The translations under genes were made by a program, and so were the position numbers. Below the pieces are notes generated by a model. It was not told where the DNA came from and did no database searches. It worked only from the letters and a program-made list of their open reading frames with translations. A DNA stretch of 53,547 bases from an uncultured Muribaculaceae bacterium (GTDB lineage: Bacteria > Bacteroidota > Bacteroidia > Bacteroidales > Muribaculaceae): assembly GCA_910584905.1 (NCBI GenBank), contig CAJUCQ010000012.1:1-53547 (forward strand), given 5' to 3'. Shown in pieces: positions 34,164 through 42,044 of this stretch (the stretch's first letter is position 1; the number at the start of each line of letters is the position of its first letter).

Positions 34164-35030
34164 TCAGTCGGTCTGTATGACAAGATAACTTGAAAGGCTC
34201 CAAAATTGTTCGGGAGCTGTGATTTTCAATATCATACTTCCGTTGTCGTTCACCAGCTCGTATGCCGCCTCGGGATGGTTTGTCAGCAGGCGCACCTTGG
34301 ACGAATGAAGCGGCAAGGCCGTGAGCAGCCTCTTGTCGCTGACAGTAAAACACGATTTGTCGAAATCGCCTTTGAGCAGCTTGGTCCGGCGCAGAAATCC
34401 GGATTCTATGATATTATGCTCTTTCAGGACGGCCTTCGGCGCCACGACGTAGTAGCATGTATTCAGCTTGTTTTCCAGCATCACGGAGGTCTGCTGAGCC
34501 ATATCAAGCTCGCTTGTCACGCTGGCCACGGTCGTGCTCAGCGAATCGACTTCGTTCGAAAGCGAATCAATGTGCCTGTTGGCCGACAGCAAGAGCCGTT
34601 TCAGCTCCTCGGCTTTCGCAATCTGCGAATCCACCTGCATCCTGAAGGCGTCGATAATCTCCGTAAGTTCCTTGTTGTTCAGAGTCGAGTTTGCCAGCTC
34701 CTGCTCCACCTCCGCAAGCCTCGCCTTGCGGAGGAGCATGGTCTGCCTCACGGCTTCTATATCATTCAGAATCCGGCTTCTCTGACGCGGACTCCGTCCG
34801 TTCTGCGTCATAGTAACGGTCATGGCCGAGTCCATATCCTTGATGCGGTTGAGGTCGGCGGAAATCTCCTTGACCAAAGCGAGCAGACAGTCGCGCTCCT
34901 GCACGGCAAGGGCAAGCTCCTGCTTGGAGGTCTCCATAAGGCTTTGTTGCTCTTTCGGGCTGTTGTTGTCGCATGAAACAAGCATAATCGCCGACACAAG
35001 GACCGCCGTCGGCAAAAAAGTAGGGTTCAT
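34164..35030 (-). CDS. Coiled-coil lipoprotein of unknown function
   Basis: 288 residues from the ATG at 35030; the longer frame from 35156 crosses the promoter. The start MNPTFLPTAVLVSAIMLVSC is a lipoprotein signal with Cys20 as lipid anchor. Residues about 30-195 form long charged helices with heptad-like spacing (QSLMETSKQELALAVQ, then SLSNEVDSLSTTVASV), predicted as coiled coil. The last 90 residues look like a small beta-rich domain. I do not recognise the family. It is the first gene of the minus-strand operon that continues with SusC and SusD, 57 bp before susC and with no promoter seen in between. A structural or periplasmic accessory role for that transporter is possible (inference). 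Confidence 0.82.
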   Translation of the reverse strand: MNPTFLPTAVLVSAIMLVSCDNNSPKEQQSLMETSKQELALAVQERDCLLALVKEISADLNRIKDMDSAMTVTMTQNGRSPRQRSRILNDIEAVRQTMLLRKARLAEVEQELANSTLNNKELTEIIDAFRMQVDSQIAKAEELKRLLLSANRHIDSLSNEVDSLSTTVASVTSELDMAQQTSVMLENKLNTCYYVVAPKAVLKEHNIIESGFLRRTKLLKGDFDKSCFTVSDKRLLTALPLHSSKVRLLTNHPEAAYELVNDNGSMILKITAPEQFWSLSSYLVIQTD

Positions 35031-35067
35031 AGGCGCGAATCGGTATTTGCAGAAATGATTTACTATG

Positions 35068-35100
35068 CAAAATTGAGCATAAAAACAACACGAAAACAAT
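35068..35100 (-). promoter_or_regulatory. Promoter of the lipoprotein-SusC-SusD operon
   Basis: On the minus strand ATTG (35100-35097) and CAATTTTG (35075-35068) are 21 bp apart; the -7 box differs from TAnnTTTG only in its first base. The leader would be about 30 nt. Confidence 0.55.
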
Positions 35101-35148
35101 ATTTGTAAACGAACGGCGGTTTTGTGTAAATCAAGGTGAGCTGTCGGA

Positions 35149-35180
35149 TTTGTCAATCGCTCAAAAAATATCTAACTTTG
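35149..35180 (+). promoter_or_regulatory. LytS-type kinase promoter, predicted leaderless
   Basis: TTTG at 35149-35152 and TAACTTTG at 35173-35180, 20 bp apart, match the consensus fully. Only four bases separate the -7 box from the ATG at 35185, so the mRNA would start at the start codon. Confidence 0.8.
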
Positions 35181-35184
35181 CACC

Positions 35185-36213
35185 ATGAAGTCCGATGAGA
35201 ATAAAACGAGTCTGATTTTCGACCTGTTTTTCTGCATAATCCTGTGCCCCCTTCTTATGGCGCTGGGTCCTATGCGCCACTGGTGGGCACTTTTCCCGGT
35301 GTTTACGTCCATTGTCGCTGTCTATCTATACTCGTGCTACTTCATCATCAAGAGCCTGCGCCTGCCGCGTCTGATTATGAGCCGCTCGTTCCGCAAACTG
35401 GCGCTTATAGCCGCGGCCTTTGTCTCGGCCACATACCTCCTGACTCTTTATCCCCTGCCCGACGTCGATTTTGTAATCCCCTCGATGAGCGAATATCAGA
35501 CCCGCGTCAGAAACTACAACATGGCCGTGACCACGTGGTTTATGTTCACACTCGTGCTGAGCTATTCCCTCACGATGGAATTCGTCAACGAGCTATATAA
35601 CAAGATGATGCAGCAAAGCATCATCGAAAATCAGCGTCAGAAAGCCGAACTGGCGGCATTCAAGGCGCAAATCAGCCCTCATTTCCTTTTCAACACGCTG
35701 AACTCGCTCTACAGCCTCGTTATCGGCACATCCGCGAAAGCCGAAAATGCGTTTGTGAAATTCACCGAACTGCTGAAATACACCTATGTCGCCGCCGACA
35801 ACGAATCCGTGGCAATCGGTGATGAAATAGAATACATCCGAAATTACATCGACCTGCAGATGATAAGGCTCGACGGCCACACCGTCGTGGAATGGGACTG
35901 CGAGGTCGACCGCCCCGACACGCAGATTCCGCCAATGATATTTCTGACCTTTGTCGAAAACGCCTTCAAATACGGCACATCCACGAGCCGCGAGTGCAAA
36001 ATCGGCATATCCATGCGGCTGGAAAAGGGGCATCTTGCCTTCACCACCTCAAACCGGATAATGCGCCACCGAAAGGAATTCAACAGCGACATGCCCGTGG
36101 GCCTCACTAACTGCCGGAACAGACTCACCGCCCTCTACCCCGGGAAGCACAGCCTCTCGACCGGGGAAGCCGACGGGAAATTCGACGTAGTCCTTAAAAT
36201 AAATCTGAACTGA
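35185..36213 (+). CDS. LytS/YehU-type sensor histidine kinase
   Basis: 342 residues. Four hydrophobic segments in the first 140 residues form a membrane sensor without a large extracellular domain. The phosphoacceptor is His166 in QISPHFLFNTLNSLYSLV, the signature of the His_kinase (PF06580) group. The ATP-binding part has PPMIFLTFVENAFKYGTS (N box) and VGLTNCRNRL (G box). It should phosphorylate the LytTR regulator whose gene begins one base after its stop. It is divergent from the SusCD operon. The promoter lies directly against the ATG. Confidence 0.95.
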   Translation: MKSDENKTSLIFDLFFCIILCPLLMALGPMRHWWALFPVFTSIVAVYLYSCYFIIKSLRLPRLIMSRSFRKLALIAAAFVSATYLLTLYPLPDVDFVIPSMSEYQTRVRNYNMAVTTWFMFTLVLSYSLTMEFVNELYNKMMQQSIIENQRQKAELAAFKAQISPHFLFNTLNSLYSLVIGTSAKAENAFVKFTELLKYTYVAADNESVAIGDEIEYIRNYIDLQMIRLDGHTVVEWDCEVDRPDTQIPPMIFLTFVENAFKYGTSTSRECKIGISMRLEKGHLAFTTSNRIMRHRKEFNSDMPVGLTNCRNRLTALYPGKHSLSTGEADGKFDVVLKINLN

Positions 36214-36214
36214 T

Positions 36215-36910
36215 ATGGCCGATACGATAAAATGCGTCGCCGTCGACGACGAGCCTCTCGCCCTTGAAATAATCAGGAATTTCTGCCAACGCATAGGCGG
36301 AATAGACCTGACACTGTTCACCCGCCCGGCCGAAGCGCTGGATTATATCGTGGCCAACAGGCCCGACGTGGTTTTTCTTGACATAGAGATGGAAGACATC
36401 AACGGCCTCCACATAGCGCGCCGCATCCCCGAAGGCACGTGCTTTATCTTCACCACAGCCTATCTCCGCTACGCCCTTGACGGGTTCGACCTCGATGCTG
36501 TCGACTATCTCCACAAGCCGTTTGCCTACAGTCGCTTTCAGGCGGCTTTCAACAAGGCCATACGACGACTCGGCCGCCAACAGTTACCGGCGTCAAAACA
36601 AAGCTTAATCGTCAAGCAGGACTACAACAATATCGACATTCCGATCGACGATATCGTGTACGTCGAAGCTATGGAAGGATATTCCAAGATATTCCGTGTG
36701 TCGGGCGAATGCGTCGTCACACGCATAATCCTGAAAAATCTGCTTCAGCTCCTTCCTCCGTCGGAATTTATCCGTGTCCACCGCTCGTTCGTCGTGCACC
36801 GGACGAAGATACAGTCATTCACCCACAAAAAAATCAGCCTTTGCAATGGCGCCGAAGTCCCGGTCGGCCGTCAGTATTCGTCGACTCTTACCGACGCACG
36901 GCCGAAATAG
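36215..36910 (+). CDS. LytR/AlgR-type response regulator (LytTR DNA-binding)
   Basis: 231 residues. Receiver domain 1-125 with acidic pocket VDDEP, phosphoacceptor Asp56 (VFLDIEMED), Thr in FTTAYL and Lys in LHKPFAY. LytTR domain 130-228 with YVEAMEGYSKIF, FIRVHRSFVVH and ending VPVGRQYSSTL. It is the partner of the kinase one base upstream. LytTR proteins bind direct repeats upstream of their targets; the nearest likely target is the divergent operon at 35030 (inference). I did not find a clear pair of LytTR boxes in the 154-bp divergent gap. Confidence 0.95.
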   Translation: MADTIKCVAVDDEPLALEIIRNFCQRIGGIDLTLFTRPAEALDYIVANRPDVVFLDIEMEDINGLHIARRIPEGTCFIFTTAYLRYALDGFDLDAVDYLHKPFAYSRFQAAFNKAIRRLGRQQLPASKQSLIVKQDYNNIDIPIDDIVYVEAMEGYSKIFRVSGECVVTRIILKNLLQLLPPSEFIRVHRSFVVHRTKIQSFTHKKISLCNGAEVPVGRQYSSTLTDARPK

Positions 36911-36942
36911 AGACGGCCGCTCCTGCGCGCCCCCGTATCATG

Positions 36943-37683
36943 CTATTGCTGCGAGGGGCGGCGGAGGAGCGATTCAAGAGCATCGAGGCGCTCTTCATAA
37001 TCATCTATCGCTTTTGCCTGCTCAGGCGTGAGACCGTAGATGTTGAGCCGGCAGTCATCGTGCGTACAAAAGGGCTCGCCCGACGGATTCGAGTGACCCG
37101 CAGGGCAATAATAGCGCATCTCGTGGCTGAATATCCCCCGCCGCTCCTCGACACGCCCGAGCTTCGGCAACGAGCGGAGCGCGCCGAGCAGCGCGCGCAT
37201 GGCCCGTGCGTCCGAAGCCGTGTACTCGGGCTGGTACACATCAAGCAAATCAATCGCCGTTTCCACGGCTCCGCGCTCTTCAACCATGCGGCGCAGCTGG
37301 CGGGCATCAAACAGCCCCGCCGCCCTCACCAGCTCGACAAAGGCTTCGGGACTCGACTCGATGTCGCTGTACGCTACCTCGACGGCATAAGGGCGCCGCA
37401 CGGCCTTCAGGTATTCAGGGAAAAATCGCACAGCCTGATTGTGGTATATGCTGCGTTTGTCGTCGGGCATGAGCTTCGAAACGAGATATTTACGCAACAG
37501 CAAATACCCGAGGCCCTCCATACGGTGCTCGATTATAAACTGCCAGTTGGCCTCCGACGGAAACACTTCGGCTTTTTCGAGCAATGCTCCATAGCGTCGG
37601 CGCAGACACTCGGCGTTGAGTTCGTCAGCCGTAACAGATGCCGGGGTTGCCGGCGGCATGTAGTTCAGATCTTCATTGTCCAT
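36943..37683 (-). CDS. Unknown protein with C-terminal Cys/His cluster
   Basis: 246 residues if started at the ATG 37683 (MDNEDLNYMPP). An ATG at 37704 adds seven residues but overlaps a good -7 box on this strand, so the shorter form is preferred. It is helical and rich in Arg, Glu and Leu, with no signal peptide or membrane segment. The C-terminal part has CPAGHSNPSGEPFCTHDDC: Cys-x3-His followed by Cys-x4-Cys with an extra His, a plausible zinc site, then the stretch LTPEQAKAIDDYEERLDALE. I do not recognise the family. It is convergent with the LytTR regulator (32 bp gap) and divergent from rmuC, sharing a 56-bp promoter region. Confidence 0.75.
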   Translation of the reverse strand: MDNEDLNYMPPATPASVTADELNAECLRRRYGALLEKAEVFPSEANWQFIIEHRMEGLGYLLLRKYLVSKLMPDDKRSIYHNQAVRFFPEYLKAVRRPYAVEVAYSDIESSPEAFVELVRAAGLFDARQLRRMVEERGAVETAIDLLDVYQPEYTASDARAMRALLGALRSLPKLGRVEERRGIFSHEMRYYCPAGHSNPSGEPFCTHDDCRLNIYGLTPEQAKAIDDYEERLDALESLLRRPSQQ

Positions 37684-37701
37684 AGCCGGTGAATTTTTCT
37701 T

Positions 37702-37730
37702 CAAAATTAAGAAATAAATTTGTAAATTTG
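37702..37730 (+). promoter_or_regulatory. Divergent promoter region, rmuC and unknown protein
   Basis: Plus strand: TAAATTTG occurs twice back to back (37715-37722 and 37723-37730), 9 bp or 17 bp before the rmuC ATG at 37740. Minus strand: TAATTTTG (37709-37702) points to the unknown gene and supports its start at 37683. -33 elements are weak on both sides. Confidence 0.55.
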
Positions 37731-37739
37731 TCCTTTGCT

Positions 37740-38834
37740 ATGGAAATAATACTTGGAATCATCACTCTTTGCGCTCTCGCACTCGCCATATACTCCCACA
37801 CCCGCGCCTCCGCGTCCGAAAAAGAAGCCCGTGACCTCGGAGCCGAAAACGCAGCGCTGAAAGCTCGAATCGAAATACTGAACACGCCGCGAGCCCTCGA
37901 CGACCGCACCCGCAGCGACCTCAACGAGGTGTTGCGCCCCATGCGCGAAAGTGTGGACGCCGTGCGCACCAAACTTGAACAACAGGCGCTCACCGACGCC
38001 CGCGAACGCCACGCACTGGCCGAACGCGTCCGCGACCTCGATTCGCTAAGCCGCGACCTCGGCAACGAGACCCGCAGGCTCTCCGACGCACTCAAAGGCA
38101 ACACGCGCGTGCAAGGCCAATGGGGTGAACACGTCCTCGAAAACATCCTCGAACGCGCAGGCCTGCGCAAAGGCGAAGACTTCATGGTGCAGGCAAGCGT
38201 AAGGGCCGAAAACGGCACCCTGCTCCGCCCCGACGTCATAATCCGATACAGCGAAGGACGCAACATCGCCGTCGACGCCAAGACTTCAATCAGCGCCTAC
38301 CTTGAATTCTGCGCCGCAACCTGCGATGACGAGCGCCGCCGGGCCGGATGTGCGCATCTCGAATCCGTCCGCAGACACGTGGCCGAACTCCGCAACAAAT
38401 CATATCAGGACTGTCTCGGACGGGAAAACGCCGACTTTGTCCTCATGTTTATCCCCAACGAGGGCGCCTACATGACCGCTCTCGAGATGGACCCGCGGCT
38501 GTGGGAATCAGCCTTCGAAAGCCGCGTCATCATAATTTCTCCGACCCATCTCCTGTCAGTACTCAAGCTTATCGAGCAAATCTGGAGGTCGGAGAAACAG
38601 ACACGCAATGTTGCCGAAATAGCACGGCTTGCCGGGAACATGCTCGACAAGTTCAGCGATTTCCTCAAAGAAATGGAAAGCATCGAGAGCGCCCTCTCAA
38701 AGGCCCGGCGGAGCTACGACTCCGCCATGACCAAACTCGACGGACAGCGCGGAAGCCTTCTGAGCCAAGCGGCCAAGATAAAGGCACTCGGAGCAAAAAG
38801 CCGCCTGTGCGTCCCGGACGACCTCGACGAATGA
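37740..38834 (+). CDS. rmuC: DNA recombination protein RmuC homologue
   Basis: 364 residues from the ATG at 37740, set by the N-terminal membrane anchor MEIILGIITLCALALAIYS and by tandem -7 boxes just upstream; the frame open from 37689 would include the promoter. After the anchor comes a coiled coil (about 25-115) and the RmuC domain with GQWGEHVLENILERAGL, RPDVIIRY, IAVDAKTSISAYL and MFIPNEGAYMTAL. The D-x-K in VDAKTS fits the restriction-nuclease-like fold proposed for RmuC. Its role is to limit DNA inversions and rearrangements. It ends 4 bp from the convergent sigma factor gene. Confidence 0.94.
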   Translation: MEIILGIITLCALALAIYSHTRASASEKEARDLGAENAALKARIEILNTPRALDDRTRSDLNEVLRPMRESVDAVRTKLEQQALTDARERHALAERVRDLDSLSRDLGNETRRLSDALKGNTRVQGQWGEHVLENILERAGLRKGEDFMVQASVRAENGTLLRPDVIIRYSEGRNIAVDAKTSISAYLEFCAATCDDERRRAGCAHLESVRRHVAELRNKSYQDCLGRENADFVLMFIPNEGAYMTALEMDPRLWESAFESRVIIISPTHLLSVLKLIEQIWRSEKQTRNVAEIARLAGNMLDKFSDFLKEMESIESALSKARRSYDSAMTKLDGQRGSLLSQAAKIKALGAKSRLCVPDDLDE

Positions 38835-38838
38835 TGCA

Positions 38839-39342
38839 TTACCTGTAACCGTGCAGACGCTCCTGCAGGCGCTTGCGCGCAAAGAATATACGGCTCTTTA
38901 CAGTCCCGACGGGCAAGCCCATCTCCTTCGCTATTTCGTTGTATTTATAGCCGGAAAGGTGCATCGAGAAGGGGATGCGGTATTCGTCAGGGAATGTAGA
39001 CAGTATGCCCATTATTTCGTTGACGCTGATCGTATCCTCGGGTGTGTCCTGCGAATACTCGGCCGTGGCGTTTATGAGATAGCCTTCATCGGAGTAGTCG
39101 GCCACTACGCCGTGGCGCATGGCCCGGCGGTAATTGTTGATAAACAAATTTCGCATTATCGTAAACACCCAGCTCTTGAAATTGTCTGTCTCGGTATATT
39201 TATCACTATTATCGAGCACCTTGAGCGTAGTGTCTTGCAAAAGGTCATAGGCCTCGTCGCGGTTCATCGTTAGAGCGTATGCGAAACTCAACATATTCTT
39301 CTGAATTTCCAGAAGTTTACGGTGTATCATTGATGTTGCCAT
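38839..39342 (-). CDS. ECF-type RNA polymerase sigma factor
   Basis: 167 residues from MATSMIHRKLLEIQ at 39342; upstream in-frame ATGs add a tail not seen in relatives. Region 2 contains DEAYDLLQDTTLKVL and NFKSWVFTIMRNLFINNYR. Region 4 contains FPDEYRIPFSMHL, YNEIAKEMGLPVGTVKSRIFFARKRL. There is no anti-sigma (FecR-like) gene next to it, unlike the sigma factors that control SusCD systems, so it probably answers to a different signal. It resembles a stand-alone sigma conserved in Bacteroides. Confidence 0.93.
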   Translation of the reverse strand: MATSMIHRKLLEIQKNMLSFAYALTMNRDEAYDLLQDTTLKVLDNSDKYTETDNFKSWVFTIMRNLFINNYRRAMRHGVVADYSDEGYLINATAEYSQDTPEDTISVNEIMGILSTFPDEYRIPFSMHLSGYKYNEIAKEMGLPVGTVKSRIFFARKRLQERLHGYR

Positions 39343-39404
39343 AGCGATTAAGTGTTTAAAAGGTTGCGAGTAAAGGTGTGTGTCCATAGTCACTCTTGCA
39401 TGTA

Positions 39405-39437
39405 AAACAAAATCCGGGGGCGGATGCCCTCGGATTT
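39405..39437 (-). terminator. hisS terminator
   Basis: On the minus strand AAATCCGAGGGC (39437-39426) pairs with GCCCCCGGATTT (39421-39410), a 12-bp stem with one mismatch and an ATCC loop, followed by TTGTTTT. It lies 46 bp beyond the hisS stop and before the sigma factor start. Confidence 0.85.
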
Positions 39438-39482
39438 AGCTTTATTTTAGAAAATTTATGACTTAGCCCCCATTCACCAATA

Positions 39483-40856
39483 TTAGTTCGCGGAGGCCAG
39501 CTCGGCGGCAAGACCATCGGGCGTGACGGTTTTCTGCTCGCCTGTCGACAGATTTTTCAGCGACACAGTCCCTGCGGCCAGCTCGTCGGCGCCGATTATG
39601 GCCACCATCGGGATATGAAGGGCGTCGGCGTGAGCAAACTGCTTCTTGAGCTTTCCGGCCTCAGGATATACCTCGGCTGAGATTCCGGACTCACGCAGGG
39701 AGGCGGCAAGCCGGAGAGCCGCCAGCGACTCCTCCTTGCCGAGATTCACGAACATCACGCGCGTGGTCTGCCCGATTTCCCCGGGATACAGTCCGAGGGT
39801 GTTCAGCACGTCGTAAATGCGGTCGGCGCCGAATGAGATGCCCACTCCGGAAATACCCGGCATGCCGAACACGCCCGTAAGGTTGTCGTAGCGACCGCCG
39901 CCGGTGATGCTGCCTATCTCCACATCAAGGGCTTTAACCTCGATAATCGTGCCTGTATAATAATTCAGCCCTCGGGCAAGCGACGTGTCGACGTCGATAC
40001 AGGCCTCCATCGGCGCTATTGTCTCGGCCGTCTCCACCACGTAGCGGAGTTCCTCCACGCCCTCGCGGCCGATGGCCACGTCGGCAAGGAGGGTCTCAAG
40101 CCGCGCTATGCGCTCGCCCGTGGTGCCGTCGATGGCGAGGAAGGGCTGAAGGGCCTCGATGGCCGCGGGCTGAAGGCCGCGGGCGGCAAGTTCTTCGTTT
40201 ACTTTTTCAAGCCCTATCTTGTCGATTTTGTCGATGGCCACGGTGATGTCAATCAGACGGTCGGGCTCACCGATAAGCTCGGCGATGCCGGCAAGGATTT
40301 TACGGTTGTTGAGCTTTATGGCCACACGGATGCCGAGACGCTTGAACACGTCGTCGATAAGATGGAGCAGTTCGACTTCGTTGACAAGCGAGTCGGAGCC
40401 GACGACGTCGGCGTCGCACTGATAAAACTCGCGGTAACGGCCCTTCTGCGGGCGGTCGGCGCGCCACACGGGCTGAATCTGGAAGCGCTTGAACGGGAGC
40501 TTGATTTCGTCGCGGTATTGCACGACAAAGCGTGCAAACGGCACAGTCAGGTCGTAGCGCAGGCCCTTTTCGGAAATGCGGTTGGTGAGCTTGAGCGAAT
40601 TTCGGGTGGCGAGAAGCTCCTCGTCGACTCCGCTGAGAAAATCGCCTGAGTTCAGAATCTTGAAAAGCAGTTTGTCGCCTTCGTCGCCGTACTTGCCCAT
40701 CAGGGTCGAAAGATTCTCCATAGCCGGAGTCTCGATCTGACGGTAGCCGTAAAGGCGGAACACACTGCGGATTGTGTCGAAAATATAATTGCGGCGGGCC
40801 ATTTCCTGCGTCGAAAAGTCGCGGGTGCCCTTGGGAATTGAAGGTTTTTGTGCCAT
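39483..40856 (-). CDS. hisS: Histidine--tRNA ligase
   Basis: Charges tRNA-His. 457 residues, normal for Bacteroidales. Class II core: MAQKPSIPKGTRDFS at the start, motif 1 near YRQIETPAMENL, motif 2 RPQKGRYREFYQCDADVVG and motif 3 later. The histidine-binding loop LARGLNYYTGTIIEV is intact. The C-terminal anticodon-binding domain is present (AEVYPEAGKLKKQFAHAD). It starts 6 bp after the stop of the thioredoxin-like gene upstream, so the two are co-transcribed. It ends in a good terminator. Confidence 0.97.
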   Translation of the reverse strand: MAQKPSIPKGTRDFSTQEMARRNYIFDTIRSVFRLYGYRQIETPAMENLSTLMGKYGDEGDKLLFKILNSGDFLSGVDEELLATRNSLKLTNRISEKGLRYDLTVPFARFVVQYRDEIKLPFKRFQIQPVWRADRPQKGRYREFYQCDADVVGSDSLVNEVELLHLIDDVFKRLGIRVAIKLNNRKILAGIAELIGEPDRLIDITVAIDKIDKIGLEKVNEELAARGLQPAAIEALQPFLAIDGTTGERIARLETLLADVAIGREGVEELRYVVETAETIAPMEACIDVDTSLARGLNYYTGTIIEVKALDVEIGSITGGGRYDNLTGVFGMPGISGVGISFGADRIYDVLNTLGLYPGEIGQTTRVMFVNLGKEESLAALRLAASLRESGISAEVYPEAGKLKKQFAHADALHIPMVAIIGADELAAGTVSLKNLSTGEQKTVTPDGLAAELASAN

Positions 40857-40862
40857 TTCGAA

Positions 40863-41894
40863 TTAGAGATTAAGAGCTTTCACGACGTCGGCCACGAGGT
40901 CTTCGTCCTGCTTGTCGCGGCTGAGAATGGTGCCGTCAGGACCGATAAGGATTATACACGGGATGCCCGAAATGCCGTAAAGGTCGGTGGGGATGGTGCC
41001 GGCATTGAGGATGCAGGGCCACGGAATCTGATGCTTTGCAATCGCGGCCTCGGTGTTGGCCGGTTCGTCCCAGACGGCAACGCCGACGATGTCAAGGCCG
41101 TTTTTCTCGTGATATTTTGCATACAACTCCTTGAGTGTTGCAATCTCGCGGATGCAGGGTCCGCACCATGAGGCCCAGAAATCGACGAGTGTATATTTTC
41201 CGGGAGTAACGTAATCGCTGAGGCGGACGGTCTTGCCCGAGGGCTGCTCTACGGCGAAATCCACATATTTGCCGCCGGGTTGGGTGGCATCGCGGGCGGC
41301 CATCATGTCCTGAAGCTTGGCCACACGCTGATAGCGCGCGAGCGAAGGATACTTGGCGAGATAGTCCTTGAAATCCTGCCCCGAGAGCTGCCCGGCTTCC
41401 TGAATGAAGAGATAGTAGCCAATCGGGTTGTCGGCGTTCTCGGCAAGCGTTTTGTTCACAAGCGCCTCATACTCGGCGAAAACGCTGTCGCGGCATGCTT
41501 CCGACGACTGCGACGTAAGACGCCCGGAGAGTTTGCGGACTTCGGCGCCGAAATCGTTGAGCCTGTCGTTGAGCGGACTGCCGAAAGCCTCGCGGCGCTC
41601 GGGCGACCACACAATCGAGCCGTTTTCAAGGATGAACGAGCCGGCGCGGTTGCCGTCGACAATCATCCGCACGAGCGCGGGTTCGTCGATTGAGCCGCTG
41701 AAGACCGTCTCGGGACCGTCGATAAGGAGGCTGTCGATTTTTTCGCCTGTATCGTAGTTGACAAGAAACATCATGGCTCCCTGAAGTTCATCGGAAGTCG
41801 TAGGGATTTTCACCTTGTAGGGGTCGGCGGCCACGGCGCTGAAAGCCATGCCCGCGGCGGCCGCAAAAAGAAGTGTGCGTGTGATTGATTTCAT
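40863..41894 (-). CDS. TlpA-like thioredoxin-fold lipid-free exported protein with DUF4369-type N-domain
   Basis: 343 residues from MKSITRTLLFAAAAGMAFS at 41894; the upstream Met lies next to the -7 box and is rejected. Signal peptide cleaved near SAVAA, so the protein is periplasmic. Residues about 25-190 resemble the DUF4369 domain found before thioredoxin folds in Bacteroidetes. The C-terminal AhpC/TSA-thioredoxin domain has FWASWCGPC with Cys244 and Cys247 as redox pair, and cis-Pro in GIPCIILIGPDG. It should reduce or shuffle disulfides of exported proteins. It is followed by hisS after 6 bp, an unrelated function in the same transcript. Confidence 0.92.
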   Translation of the reverse strand: MKSITRTLLFAAAAGMAFSAVAADPYKVKIPTTSDELQGAMMFLVNYDTGEKIDSLLIDGPETVFSGSIDEPALVRMIVDGNRAGSFILENGSIVWSPERREAFGSPLNDRLNDFGAEVRKLSGRLTSQSSEACRDSVFAEYEALVNKTLAENADNPIGYYLFIQEAGQLSGQDFKDYLAKYPSLARYQRVAKLQDMMAARDATQPGGKYVDFAVEQPSGKTVRLSDYVTPGKYTLVDFWASWCGPCIREIATLKELYAKYHEKNGLDIVGVAVWDEPANTEAAIAKHQIPWPCILNAGTIPTDLYGISGIPCIILIGPDGTILSRDKQDEDLVADVVKALNL

Positions 41895-41912
41895 TAGGGT
41901 CACAATTTTTTT

Positions 41913-41920
41913 CAAAATTA
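41913..41920 (-). promoter_or_regulatory. -7 box (TAATTTTG) for the thioredoxin-like gene and hisS
   Basis: TAATTTTG on the minus strand ends 18 bp before the ATG at 41894, giving a leader of about 12 nt. No strong -33 TTTG was seen. Confidence 0.6.
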
Positions 41921-42005
41921 GCAAATAAGCGCAACATGCGGGGCTTCGTGATTGTTAAGTTTAGTTAACATGACATTTTACGGTCGCTAAGCAGGTCTTT
42001 ATTGC

Positions 42006-42013
42006 TATCTTTG
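42006..42013 (+). promoter_or_regulatory. dnaB -7 box (TATCTTTG)
   Basis: TATCTTTG followed by C fits TAnnTTTG; the leader to 42045 would be about 25 nt. Upstream, GTTAAGTTTAGTTAAC (41953-41968) is a short inverted repeat that could be an operator for either divergent gene. Confidence 0.6.
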
Positions 42014-42044
42014 CATTCCGTTTACCACCGAAAAAGACACATTC

